64,000 nucleotides of DNA from Marsupella aquatica (Eukaryota; Marchantiophyta), in assembly GCA_973895155.1 (NCBI GenBank), contig OZ316897.1:7192001-7256000 (forward strand), written 5' to 3'. Every line of letters starts with the position of its first letter. Position 1 is the stretch's first letter. Below, piece by piece: positions 34,868 through 46,077 of this stretch. A program made the translations under genes and the position numbers. The notes beneath the pieces are model-generated. The model made no database searches. It was not told the origin of the DNA and saw nothing but the letters and a program-made list of their open reading frames with translations.

Positions 34868-35060
34868 ATTAGTTGGGGAGCTGGATGAGGTCAAGGAGAG
34901 AATGGTAAGTTTGCAGAGGTGTGCTGACAATCAAACAAAGAAGCTAAAGAAGTATGACAAAGCATGTCATGGGTCACCAACAAGAAAGCCACAGCTTGGG
35001 GTTAAAAAAATCCATAAGACAATGGCCCTAAGGAACTTTGTAGGCTAGACAAACAAAGCA
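34868..35060 (+). pseudogene. Fossil ORF-bearing LTR, right part
   Basis: Reads EELVGELDEVKERM, SLQRCADNQ and CHGSPTRKP, which continue the frame interrupted at 26384 and match DLFQELEEAKDKM, GLQRCADNQ and RHGSPTRRS of the minus-strand copy. Similarity fades near 35060. Confidence 0.75.
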
Positions 35061-35961
35061 ACAACGAAGGATTTCTTTTGACAATGAGATTAGTGTAAGA
35101 TGTTGTGACCATAACCTGTTTGCCATATTTGCTTGAGCACATTGAGACCCTTAGAGCCAACTTGCATGTAATGGCCCTTGCTTTTTTGGCCCTCAAAGTG
35201 CAAGACCTCATCATGATAATGAAAGATGCTACCATCATGTAAGCGCCTTGATAGGTAGGCCTAATGGCAGGTCTTGTGGGGTCCCAAGGGCAAGGGCCGG
35301 GAAGTTTAGGCCCTTGCAAGTCTCAACCTCATGTTCTGTGATAAAACAAAAGCTACGAGACACATCTTTACCAATAATCTTACTAATAAATTGCGAACAG
35401 AAGTTAGATTTGGGTCCTAGGTTTCTAGAGTGAAACCTCTAGACCGTGACGTTAGGGCCCCACCAAAATTTGCAGATAAAAAGAAGAATGAGATGTATGT
35501 ATGTCAAAATGAATCATGTATGATGATTTTTGTCATCATTACTACTAACATTCAAAGAATGGGCATTGAAGCTCCTGTACTGAAATGAAATCTTGGGGAG
35601 AAGATACTCTTGAAATAGGAGATCCACTTTCCTCCCACATTGAGTGAGTGCTTAGGCTTCATGGCCTGAAAACATGAGGCCTCTCACATGGGAGTTGGTC
35701 CTTATTGTTTCACACACTTCTTTTCAACTACAGTAGCTCTTTTACTCACCCCACTTGACCAGTCTTGTCTTCCGTCAGCCCCTCCTCGGTATATTCTTTA
35801 TTATTTTATATCTCCTCTTCCTGCTCCGCTCCAAATCTCAGTCCATCTATTCTACAGTAAGTTCGTACAGGGAAACTTACACAAAGGCGAACAAATGGAT
35901 CACATCTCACCATTTATGTCATTGCTGACGGGTGGGGCTGTGAGCTACCGGTCCGTTTGAC
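35061..35961. other. Unassigned spacer
   Basis: No gene or complete element recognised. Part of it may be further degraded LTR of the fossil copy. Confidence 0.45.
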
Positions 35962-36350
35962 AGGTCCCGTCATATTAGGATTCTATACGGCTCAGTTCTG
36001 CCAAGTAGCACAGAAGGTTAGAAGAAGTAGCTACAGGTCCCGTCAAATTAGTATCTTGTACGGCTCAGTTCTGCTAAGTAGCACAGAAGAAGTAGCTGGA
36101 GGAGGAGGACGAGGTAATTGTGAGGTGCTGTAGGCGACTTTCTGTTGATGATGGATCAAGAAACCGGCGAGGTAAGAGAAGAAATGCAAGAGGAAGACGA
36201 GGTAATTGTGAGGTACCGTCGGCGACGTTTTCTGATCCTGAAATTGGCGAGGAGAGAGAAAAATTCAGGAGGAGGAAGACAAGGTAATTGTGAGGTAGGC
36301 GACGTTCTCCCGATGATGGATCAAGAAACTGGCGAGGAAAGAGAAAACAT
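35962..36350 (+). repeat. Two stacked short tandem duplications
   Basis: Two units of about 72 bp at 35962-36105 share CAGGTCCCGTCA...TACGGCTCAGTTCTG...AAGTAGCACAGAAG. They are followed at 36100-36350 by about three diverged units containing GAGGTAATTGTGAGGT and a following GGCGAC(G)TTT segment, with GATGGATCAAGAAAC in two of them. Confidence 0.75.
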
Positions 36351-37651
36351 GGGAGAGGTCTCTGGTTTGGTTAATGGCTTCGGATGCATGCAGGAAGCGT
36401 GAATGAATTGCCTTTTCTTTCTTCACCAAGCTGCAGGCGTTGGCATTTCATCTGTCTGGGACTTCCTTATCATATCACCGGATCTTGATCGTGTATTGTG
36501 GCGTAGCAGACAAGTTGGAAGAACAAGAAGATGCTCGGTTCCCGTTCACAACATAGCTACAAGGAACTAGTTTGAAACCCCGTCTCCAGGCCACAGTTCA
36601 TCGATCGATTGATGGAAAATTGTGTTCAGGTACCAACAGCAATGGTTGTTACTATAGTTGGCCGTCTCTCCACCGACAAGCTACAGCGCTCGTGCCGAGC
36701 CGAAAATTGAGAGCGAGAACGAGAGTCAGCGAAGGCGTCCTCAATTTTCCGTTCGACAACCCGTCCAAATATCTTGCAACGGGAGCGGTGGGTACGCACC
36801 TTTGGGAGCTTGGGAGACAAGCGTGAGGTCATTTCCTCCTTCGCCATAAAACCAGCCTGGCCAGAAAGCCAGCCTACTCTCCCTCGTAGGTGCAGCGGCT
36901 GACGACGAAGAAAAAGAGGATGTTGACAACCACGATGACGATAATGGTAATGGTAGGACGACAGCAATCGTTGCGAGCATTTATGACACCATTTAGATCC
37001 CTGCCCTAGCTCCAACTCGGCCACAATTCTGGACTTACTAGCATCTGTGGAGGCCGCAGTGCCACCGATTCGCATGTTGTAGCCTGAATACATCCTGGCT
37101 AGGCAGTTGGGTGGCCGACACGGTGATTTCCCTTCCGCCTTTTGTGATTTGCGTCGACAATCGAGTTGTTGATCGTTCAGGTCGTCTTTCCGGAGAGATG
37201 ATGACCAGGAAAACACAGGAAGGTGGGGTTTAGCCTCATTCTTACTCTGCAGCAGCAACGGCAACTGCAGGTTTCCCTGCACAGATGTGGCTGTGTTGAA
37301 AATTTTGTCGATCATGATCCACCCGACAGGCAAGTCTTATTACATCCACCTTCAAAAATGGTTGGGTTTACATTTCTAACTGCATTGACTGTGAGAGATT
37401 TGTGAAGTTTTTTCAGTTTGTTGTTTATAGCACTGTTCTGGGATTCGCATGGGCATGTGTTCATCGGTGGTAATACGAAGCAATATATTTTGGCCTTGAG
37501 GTACCATATCAGTTTCATTGGCAGGTTAGCAGGGAAGAGCATAGCTACTCTCTGTGGTCCTAGATAGGGGATTTGTTTCCACTGTTGGGATTGGATTATC
37601 GTACTTTTGCCCAACGTTCTCAGGAGGCAAACACAAGCGTGAGCAAAAGCA
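36351..37651. other. Upstream region of the methyltransferase-like gene
   Basis: No convincing coding exon. It presumably holds the promoter and 5' leader of the gene at 37652. AATATATTTTGG near 37484 is a possible TATA element, but no transcript start can be fixed from sequence alone. Confidence 0.35.
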
Positions 37652-39073
37652 ATGGTGGGGGGTCAAGATCATCAGGAGGCCATAAAGAGCACGAAGAGGT
37701 TCCCTCAATACTTCATCTTTCTGGTCGTACTGTCGGCAATAGTGGGGACCAACGTGGTCATCCTCTACAGCTTCTCGAGCAATTGCCGCTGCGGTGAATC
37801 ATCCTTAAACCCCTTTAAGCTGTCTTCTTCTGATGGGGGCCTGATGATGGCCAAGGTATTAAATTCGAGCCGGCAAGCAGAAGAGGTGCTCGAAAAGGAA
37901 CTGGCAAACCTGAGAGCCGAGCTCAAGGCCCTCCACGAGGGCACCGAGCGCATCATCCAGGACAGGACTCAGCTCATATGGGCCGAGCTGATGGCAAGGC
38001 CTCTGAGTTGTCCCAGTGGAGGAGGAGGAGATGGCAAAGGTGTTGTTCAGTTTGGCAGGGATGTCGATGTTGACACAAATCCTTGGGCCAAGTGGGCTGT
38101 AGGTGACCTCCCTCGGGAGCTGCTGAGGTTTGTGGGTCTACGAAAGCTACCTCTGGGATGGAGCTCCACCCTCCAAAGAGATACTGTCCTGTCTCCTGTG
38201 GGTCACGGTTGTGCACTGCTAGAGGATGACGTGGAAAAGTACATGAGCTATGAGATCGGCAAGGAGTGCCCTGACGATGAGGCTCTCACACAGAAGCTGC
38301 TGGTAGGCGGATGTGAGCCTTTGCCTCGAAGGAGATGCTTTGTTCGTATACCCAAGAATTACACCGAGCCTTTCGCTTTGCCAGACGCTTACTGGAAAGC
38401 TCCTGGAGATGACAAGGTCATCTGGACCGCCCACACCTGCAAGAACTTCGAGTGCCTGAGGAATAGAGTCAAGGACAAGGTTTTTGCAGATTGTTTGGAC
38501 TGCTTTGATCTAGAAGGTAGAGAGAAGACTCGATGGGTGAATCGTGGGGATCTGGACTTCACCGTTGAAGCAGTGGTGGGACTGAAGAACGGGACGATCC
38601 GAATTGGGTTGGATTTGGGGGGTGGCACTGGCACTTTTGCTGTGCGAATGAAAGAGCAGAATGTGACCATTGTGACCACTACACTAAACCTCAACGGGCC
38701 CTTTAATAATTTTGTCGCCCTTCGAGGTGTTGTGCCCATTTACATGACAGTTTCCCAACGACTTCCGTTCTTTGATAATACCCTGGACCTGGTGCACTCC
38801 ATGCATGTCCTCAGTAACTGGATCCCGACAGAGTCCTTGGAGTTTATACTGTATGACATCGATCGAATTTTGAGGCCTGGTGGGATATTTTGGCTCGATC
38901 ATTTTTTCTGTGTAAGGTCTCAGCTTGCCACGTATGAGCCTCTCATTGAGCAGCTGGGATACACCAAGTTGAAGTATGTGGTTGGAGATAAGGTCGACAG
39001 GGGCCGAGAGCTGCAGGAGGTGTACATTTCGGCGTTGTTGGAAAAGCCCATGAGGCGGTTTTCTAGCCAGTGA
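37652..39073 (+). CDS. SAM-dependent methyltransferase-like type II membrane protein
   Basis: An intact single-exon gene of 473 aa. The start ATG has a good plant context (AGCAATGG). Residues ~22-43 are a hydrophobic anchor after a short basic N-terminus, the layout of a type II Golgi/ER membrane protein. A short coiled coil (residues ~73-110) leads to a conserved region with GLRKLPLGWSS, CPDDEALTQKL, CEPLPRRRCF and HTCKNFECL. The SAM-binding Rossmann core follows with GLDLGGGTGTF (near 38610, motif I) and ILRPGGIFWLDHF (near 38868). The block order matches a plant family of uncharacterised putative methyltransferases (Arabidopsis At1g29790/At3g05390-type, from memory). Substrate unknown; cell-wall polysaccharide methylation is a guess. 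It is the only host gene recognised here and shows no damage. Confidence 0.88.
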   Translation: MVGGQDHQEAIKSTKRFPQYFIFLVVLSAIVGTNVVILYSFSSNCRCGESSLNPFKLSSSDGGLMMAKVLNSSRQAEEVLEKELANLRAELKALHEGTERIIQDRTQLIWAELMARPLSCPSGGGGDGKGVVQFGRDVDVDTNPWAKWAVGDLPRELLRFVGLRKLPLGWSSTLQRDTVLSPVGHGCALLEDDVEKYMSYEIGKECPDDEALTQKLLVGGCEPLPRRRCFVRIPKNYTEPFALPDAYWKAPGDDKVIWTAHTCKNFECLRNRVKDKVFADCLDCFDLEGREKTRWVNRGDLDFTVEAVVGLKNGTIRIGLDLGGGTGTFAVRMKEQNVTIVTTTLNLNGPFNNFVALRGVVPIYMTVSQRLPFFDNTLDLVHSMHVLSNWIPTESLEFILYDIDRILRPGGIFWLDHFFCVRSQLATYEPLIEQLGYTKLKYVVGDKVDRGRELQEVYISALLEKPMRRFSSQ

Positions 39074-39740
39074 AGAATATGGTCATATGAATGGTAGTTC
39101 TTCAGAAGATTTCGGAACGCTGTCCCCCTTCTGTGGACCGCTGCTGTTCGTAGAGCAGAGATTGTGTCTGCCTACATTTCCAGTCCAACACAGCTCGATA
39201 CACTTCCAAAAATACTCGTATCACTCGGTTGCCTTTTCGGCACAGCGGTATGGAAACTCGTCGGGACAAATTTGGGAGTTCTACTAAGATGTTGTTTTCC
39301 ATTCAAGTAGTGCAGTCTGGTTGACATTAGCAGGAACGAGAGGAAATGAATATTAATATAATCTACATAGAGATACGACCACATTGGAAGGCAGGATTGT
39401 ATGAAGGGCCTCTTGCTGCGTTTACAAACGGGACAAAACTGGCAAGGCATGGAATTTTGTAACCCCTCTGAGATCACGGTAATTCACGGATAACTAAGTT
39501 GCCGCTGGTTTAGGCGAACCGGAAAATTCTCGTCACCGGCTCTGTATCACAAAGGAACAGATCTTACTGAAAAGCACTATCGCAATGTACCCAACTCTAG
39601 GTTTCTCCAAATTGATCTCACAAGTGCTGTAGTTCGGTGGCGGTGTACCCGATTTGGAGAACAGCTCTGCTGTGGTCGCACTTCTGGTTCAGTGGCATTG
39701 CGCTCACTTTGGATAAACTTTCGCCCTGATTTCACATTTT
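39074..39740 (+). other. 3' region of the methyltransferase-like gene
   Basis: No further gene. AATGAATATTAATATAAT near 39345 is a plausible plant polyadenylation region. Confidence 0.4.
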
Positions 39741-40120
39741 GGTTATTTGCTATAGGCGACCATCGCTTGGTCAAACGATTGTCTTGTATTGTCTTGTTTT
39801 GTCTTGTATTGTCTTGTTTTGTTGATTGCTCGGAGCAAGGGAGATGGTTATTTGCTATCTGCGAGCCCGTTTGGTTTAGGACAATGGTTTAGAACATGAT
39901 TGTCTTGGACTGTCTTGTTTTGTAGACTCAGTGGGTGAAGTAAGGGAGTGTTTTGTACTATCTTGTTTTGTAGATTGAGTGAATGGAGAAAGTGGAGCAA
40001 GTTCTCTGAGTCACATAGATTGAGTGAGTGGAGCAAAGCAGAAAGTCGTGGAGAAAATCTTGAAGATTGAGTGAGTAAAAAATGGAACGTAAAGTAAAGT
40101 CAAGTGTGTTGCATCACTTG
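39741..40120 (+). repeat. GTCTTGTWTT repeat and possible MITE remnant
   Basis: GTCTTGTATTGTCTTGTTTT occurs twice in tandem at 39781-39820, and shorter versions recur at 39900-39975. A 13-bp direct repeat GGTTATTTGCTAT lies at 39741-39753 and 39847-39859. GAGCCCGTTTGGTTTAGG at about 39862 resembles the terminal sequence of common plant hAT/Tourist-type MITEs, but a matching inverted end was not found. Confidence 0.45.
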
Positions 40121-40759
40121 TCCACATATCTCACTATGGAATATGATTGCACTATACTATGTGTGAAGTATTAAAATACATTGTACTCTTAGGGTACTGT
40201 CATTAAGAAAAGCTCACCTAAAATAAGAAAACAATTGAAATTTTTGTGATGACCTAAAGTGCATTCCCCTTTTTTTCTTAGTTTTCATTCATCATAAAAG
40301 TATTTTTTTGGGTTTTTGTGGATATTTTTTATTTTGAGCAAAATATCCAAGTAATGCCTACTCTCACAATTCACGCCAACTTCCCTTGCGAGGTGTCTTA
40401 GGTAGCGCCAAATATGTCAATGAAAATTTCATGTTTTTTTTCCAAGATATGCCATTGAAAGTTATGTAAGCCATAAACTTATTCATGTACTCATGCTTCA
40501 TTGATGAGCCCTTTCACGCAATTTGTTTTCCAAATCAAGTTTCATTTGATGAACCCCTTCACGCATCTTTTTTCCAAATCAAATATGACTTGTCCAACTT
40601 ACAGGTTAAGTTCAGTGCAAGAAAGAGGTTTATTTTGAGATGTTTTTTTTAATCTTTGAATTCTATAGTGCTCAAGTTGTGCTATCAATGCAAGCCAGTT
40701 CTTTCATTGTCCTTTCTCTGTTGTCATTACTTAAAAATTACACTCAGCAAATAGCACGT
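40121..40759. other. Unassigned AT-rich spacer
   Basis: AT-rich sequence with no recognisable gene or element. Confidence 0.5.
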
Positions 40760-40894
40760 TGTTAGAATATAACAAATAAGTTATCCGGGTTACTTACCTA
40801 ACCCCAGTTAGGAACCATGTAATCCCTCTTACCATATACATAAACGTCACCCGAGGGAGAAGGGGACATTCAATTGGAGAGTTCTAACTGAACA
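40760..40894 (+). repeat. Candidate short Copia 5' LTR
   Basis: It starts TGTTAGAATATAAC and ends CTAACTGAACA, directly followed by CGTTATCAGTG, which resembles a degraded initiator-Met primer binding site (TGGTATCAGAG). Only one copy is present in the window, so the ends are not confirmed. The length of 135 bp is short even for Copia. Confidence 0.35.
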
Positions 40895-41283
40895 CGTTAT
40901 CAGTGTTGAGCATAGACGACATTTGTAACGACAAGCCCATGAACCATCCAACGCACAAGAGTCGACACAGAGAGATACGTGGTTCACCTCCACATGAGGC
41001 TACGTCCACGGGAACACACAAGAGCTTTACTGCACTCCAGACCGACCGGCCATCCCAAGCATCCACAGCACAAGCTCTCCCTATCTCTCAACTAGCTCCG
41101 TAACAATGAGCCTAAGTTCCCACTCTCCAACAAACACCGCTTGGTTATAGAGTGTGCACAACATGACTAACCTAACCAAGTCTGCGACTAAGGTTAGTCT
41201 TAACTATGGTACATTCGTAACTCTAGACCTAAGAGTAAATCCTCACAATCTCCCCCTTGACTCTGGTCTAGGGGAGGGTAAAG

Positions 41284-44200
41284 ACTGCTACTAATATGAT
41301 TGCTCAGTGGGAAGTTCTGGAAAGGCAGCGGAATCTTCATCGGCAAATGTGGCTAGGGCTGATGGAGAAGTTGATTTACTCAATGATGAGTATGTTTTAT
41401 GAAGCCGGGGGTATGCCCTGTGCACATCATCTAGGAGAGCAGATGATGTGTGGATTCTTGATTGTGCTTGCTCTTTTCATATTTGTTACATTAGTGAGTT
41501 TTTCAGTTCTTACTCTATTTCAAACGGTTAAGTTCTGATGGAAAATGATCATTCTTGTCAAATTGAGGGAATTGGGTCTGTGAAGATTCAAATGTTTGAT
41601 GGCGTTGTGCGCATAGTGTCCGGAGTCAGGTATGTACCTGGCATGCGTAAGAATCTGATTTCACTCGGTGTGTTGGATTCAAATGGTCATCAATGGAGCG
41701 TTATTGATGGTGAACTTCAAGTCAGGTCGGGAGAGACAGTGATTTTGAAGGGGAGCAGACAGAAAAATTTGTATGTGTTACAAGGCAATACTGTATGTGG
41801 AGAGGCCAATGTAACGAAGTCTCACGAGGAGATGACTCAACTATGGCATTCACGGCTAGGCCACATGAGTGAGAAGGGTTTGGCTATCTTACGGAAGAAT
41901 GGACTCATTTCTGATTTGCAATCTTGTAAATTAGAGTTATGTGAAAATTGCATTCTTGGAAAGCAGCATCGTCGTGCTTTCGGTGTTGGAACTCATCGTT
42001 CCAAAGCGGTTTTTGAGTACATACATAGTGACGTGTGGGGTCCATCCCCGACTCCCTCACACTCTGGAAAGTTGTACTATGTATCATTTATTGACGATTA
42101 CTCAAGATTTATGTGGATTTATTTCATGACGCATAAGTCTGATGTCTTGTCCATTTTTAAGAAGTGAAAGGCCCAGGTGGAGAATCAGACTGGAAATACG
42201 CTCAAGTGTTTGGATACAAGGGTGAAGAGTCTGAGGTCAGAAAACGGCGGGGAGTACACTTCAGTGGAATTTGAACAATACTATTCAGAATAGGGGATAA
42301 CTCGCATCTCACCATAGTTTATACTCCGCAGTAGAATGGTGTCGTTGAGAGGCTCAATCAGACACTATTGGAGCGATTTCGGAGTATGTTGAGCCAATCA
42401 GGTTTACCACAGGAATTTTGGGCAGAAGCTGTCAATACCGCAACTTATTTGGTACATCTTTCTCCTTCTAGTGCTATCAATTTCAAAACACCGTTTGAGA
42501 TGCGCTATAAGCGGCAAGCAGACTAACATGGCTTGGTAGTTTTTGGAAGTGATGCATATGTTCTCACACCAAAGCAGAATAGGACCAAATTGTATCCTAC
42601 CTCCAAGAAATGTGTTTTTCTTGGGTACCAGAGTGGTGTGAAAGCCTATAGGCTATGGGATCTTATCGCCTGTAAGTTTGTTGTCAGTAGGGATGTTTCC
42701 TTCAATGAATCCAGATTATTGAAGGAGGGGGAGAATACTCAGGTCTCCCATACTGACAAAGAAAAATCTCCTATCCCTGATCTCGTTGAGGGGGAGATTG
42801 GTCATGAGATGCATGACCGGAGAGAAGGAGTTGCTCCAATTATGGAGTTGGTTCTTGTGCCAGAGGAACCAGAGGAGTTTGTTGATGCTGGTGAGCAACA
42901 AGTGGATGTTGTTGAGCTTCAAATTGTACCAGCACACGCAGATCAACCAAAGTCATCGGCTAGAAGAACATCTGGTCGCACTGTACGCGCTCCACCAAGG
43001 TATGGACAGTGGGTTGATTCATAGTTGCAAGAGGTTGACTTTGTTACTGATGATGAGGGTGATACGTTGATTTTGGAAGAAGGGGAACCTTCTTCATTTC
43101 ATGAAGCAAGTGCTTCAAAGGAGAAGCAAGAGTGGGCTGTAGCAATGCAAACGGAGATGCAGTCACTGAAGGATAACAAAACTTGGGAGCTTGTCAAGCT
43201 GCCTGAGGGACAGCAAGTGGATATACAAGTTGAAGGATCAGTCCACAGGAGGTGGATCAAAGGTCTACAAGACTAGGTTGGTAGCCAAGAGATTCACACA
43301 AGAAAAGGTGTGGATTACAATGAGGTCTTCTCATCAGTTGCTAAGTACTCAACAATACGGCTATTGTGTGTGCTTGTTGTTATGTTTGGTCTGCTACTAG
43401 ATCAAATGGATGTTGTCACAGCTTTCCTCTATGGCACCTTGGAAGAGGTCATCTTCATGAGACAGCCGCTAGGTTTTGTGAAGAAAGGGCAAGAGGATTT
43501 GGTTTGCAGATTGCTAAGATCCTTGTACGGGTTGAAGCAGTCACCAAGACAATGGAATAAGCGGTTTGATGATTGGATCCGTGCACAAGGCTTTCACAGG
43601 AGTGTGTTTGACCCATGTGTGTATCTTAAACCGGTGAAGAATGTTGTTTTTGGGTTCATTGTTTTAGTACTTTATGTGGATGATATGCTTATTGCGGCCA
43701 AGGATAGGTCTAAGATTGTTAAGCTCAAGGCACTGCTTAGTGCAGAGTTTAAGATGAAGGACTTAGGGCCAACTAAGAGAATTTTGGGTATAAAGATCAC
43801 TAGGGACTTGAAGGCTGGTAAGCTATGGTTGACGCAGAGCAGTTATGCGAGGAAGGTAATTGCAAGGTTCAACATGGGGGATAGCAAGCCAGTAAGTACC
43901 CCGTTGGCTCCACACTTCAAGTTGTCATCAGCTTTCTATCCTACGGATGACACAGAGAAGGGGTTGATGTCAAAGGTTCCGTATGACAAGGCAGTGGGGA
44001 GTCTCATGTATTTGATGACTTGCACTAGACCTGATCTTGCCATGGCTATGGGCAAGGTGAGCAGGTACATGTCGAATCCAGGGAAGGTACACTGGGAAGC
44101 AGTGAAGTGGATTATTTGGTATTTGAATGGTACCGTGGATCACGGTCTATTGTTTGATGCACATGCTGATAATACTAGATCATTGATGGGCTATGTAGAT

Positions 44201-44387
44201 GCTGACTATGCACAGGATCTGGATCAAAGGAGGTCAATAACAGGTTATGTGTTCACATTGGGAGGTGGATGCATAAGTTGGAGGTCTACTTTGCAGAAGT
44301 GTATTGCTCAGTCTACTACAGAAGCGGAGTATGGTGCAGCAGCGAAAGCAACAAAGGAAGCAATTTGGTTGGATAGACTGCCGTGGC
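41284..44387 (+). pseudogene. Copia element 1: protease to RNase H, gag missing, decayed
   Basis: The frames read, in Copia order: end of gag and a protease-like segment (degraded at 41300-41530); GAG-pre-integrase (LWHSRLGHMSEKG near 41850); integrase (HSDVWGPSP near 42025, then stops at 42165, ~42292 and ~42313); the post-integrase region (VFLGYQSGVKAYRLWD near 42610); RT (QMDVVTAFLYG, LYGLKQSPRQWN, catalytic YVDDM near 43675); and RNase H (GYVDADYAQD, STTEAEYGAA). Frame changes lie near 43190-43310. Most of gag is gone between the candidate LTR and 41284. RNase H stops abruptly at about 44387, where unrelated GC-rich DNA begins, so no 3' LTR was identified. Confidence 0.85.
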
Positions 44388-46027
44388 TCATGACTTCGGC
44401 TCGCCCTTAGCCCCCAGGGAGACACCAGTCCCCTCATATATGCTTCTGGAGACCTGCCACCCTCGGACCAGCTTTGGTCCCTAAACATTTGGCCCCCAAC
44501 CCAGATCCTATTGCGCATAATGGGCGCGCCACCAATTGCCAATGCCCATACCTTTCTTGTCAGGCATCCGCAAGCAGAGTGCCTTAGCCCATTGTGATTG
44601 GGCCGACCCAGTGCTCATGCCTAGGCCCTCAGGTCTCATCACCGCTTGGGGCCCGCAATCGGCCCAACCCAGATTGGGCCATAACTCGCTCCCCAAGCGT
44701 CCGTTGCCCATGGCGTCAACTCCATGGGCCTTGGGCCCAAGAGGAGCTCACACTCAAGCCCTCTGAACTCAAAGTCCATCCGGAGGTCCGGACGGTCATC
44801 CTTGAGCCCGGCCCATTTCCCCTTGACCCGACCAGATCTCAGCTAGTCCAAGTCCTTAGTATGTGTCACCAGCTTTGGCTCCTTGCCTTCGCTAGCGCCA
44901 CGTCTCGTTGCCCACAAGTCTCCCCATGCTAAGTACTCCCTGGATGGCCTATCCGGGCCTGGACCATAAGGGAGCTTGGCATTGGAGTCAGCAACGCCGA
45001 AGCTAAGTGTTAAGGTAGTCGAGTTCCGCGACTTCTCCCCACAAAAATACAAATAGCAAGGTGCGAGAGAGACACTACAAGCCTTAAGAAACTGTCAAGC
45101 AAAGGCAAAAAGGAATAACCAATTAAAAAATCAGGAGGAGAGCGCGATCAACGAATAGAGAATCAAAAGAGAGAATCGAGAAGCAAACAAATGGAAATGA
45201 GAGCGAAACCTACAAGGACAGGTCACACAATATTCAAAGAGAAGAATCAAGACACAAAGAATGAGCATTGGGTCAAAAGACATCACAGTAGCAAGCAGGC
45301 ACCGCGGCAGGCTGTACCACTTGTTTGTCGTCGAAAACAGAAGAGCCAAAAATCAAGAACCCATAAGGACGAGGTCGAATCCATTGCTTGAACCTGATTT
45401 GAGATCGCGAGGGAGAGAAAGAAACCCATAAAGACAACTAAAGCATGGATGTGATCAATCGAGGCGAAGAGCACAGCCCCTAGACCAAAGGACGCAGCAA
45501 AAAGGCAGAATAAAAAAGAGGACGTGAGGAACCAAGGAGGCAAGGAAAACGGCAACAACGGGAAGCAAAAACCACAACAAAAATGAGAATTAACCCGATA
45601 AGTGCTACCCTCCTTAATCGCAAAATCCTTCAAAGCAAATTACTCATATAAAAGAAATTGTGCACTAAACCAGGGAAGCGCACAAACCGCAAACCACTCA
45701 TAACTGCAAACCAAAAACAAAGAGAATTCCATTTACAAGAGAACCTAGTGCAGTTAACCACATACACAAGGAAAAACAAACCTAAGTGCAAACCCTAAAA
45801 AGCACTTCATGATCCTTTATGCTTAATTTGCATGCAGAATTAAACCTAAAATGCATTTAGGGTTAATAGAAAAAGAACCTTACATTAATAAGGCAAAACT
45901 CTAAAATGCAAAAACGAGAAAGAAAAATCAACTTCTTTGATTTTCCGAAAGCGCACAGTAACAATAACCCAACAAAACACAGGCACTAAGAACCAACCTA
46001 TTTTTTAAACCTCGCATACGTTATAAA
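44388..46027. other. GC-rich then A-rich spacer, possible leader of Copia element 2
   Basis: 44388-45000 is GC-rich with repeated TTGGGCC/GGCCCAA words; 45050-46020 is A-rich. No coding sequence was recognised. Part of this is probably the 5' LTR or leader of the element whose gag starts at 46078, but no repeat matching 48972 onward was found. Confidence 0.4.
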
Positions 46028-46055
46028 CCTAACCCTAACCCTAACCCTAACCCTA
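46028..46055 (+). repeat. (CCCTAA)n telomere-like tract
   Basis: About four and a half units of CCCTAA lie 23 bp before the gag ATG. This is the TTAGGG type, not the usual plant TTTAGGG. Confidence 0.85.
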
Positions 46056-46077
46056 TTTAACCTAGAACCCAAAAGAT

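Noticed and set aside
36626-37333. A 235-aa minus-strand open frame upstream of the methyltransferase-like gene
   Set aside because: No recognisable motif, low-complexity His/Arg/Ser composition, and it lies in the presumed 5' region of a plus-strand gene.
44536-44932. Overlapping plus-strand frames in GC-rich DNA after Copia element 1
   Set aside because: Biased composition keeps several frames open at once; no motif, no start context, no relation to neighbours.
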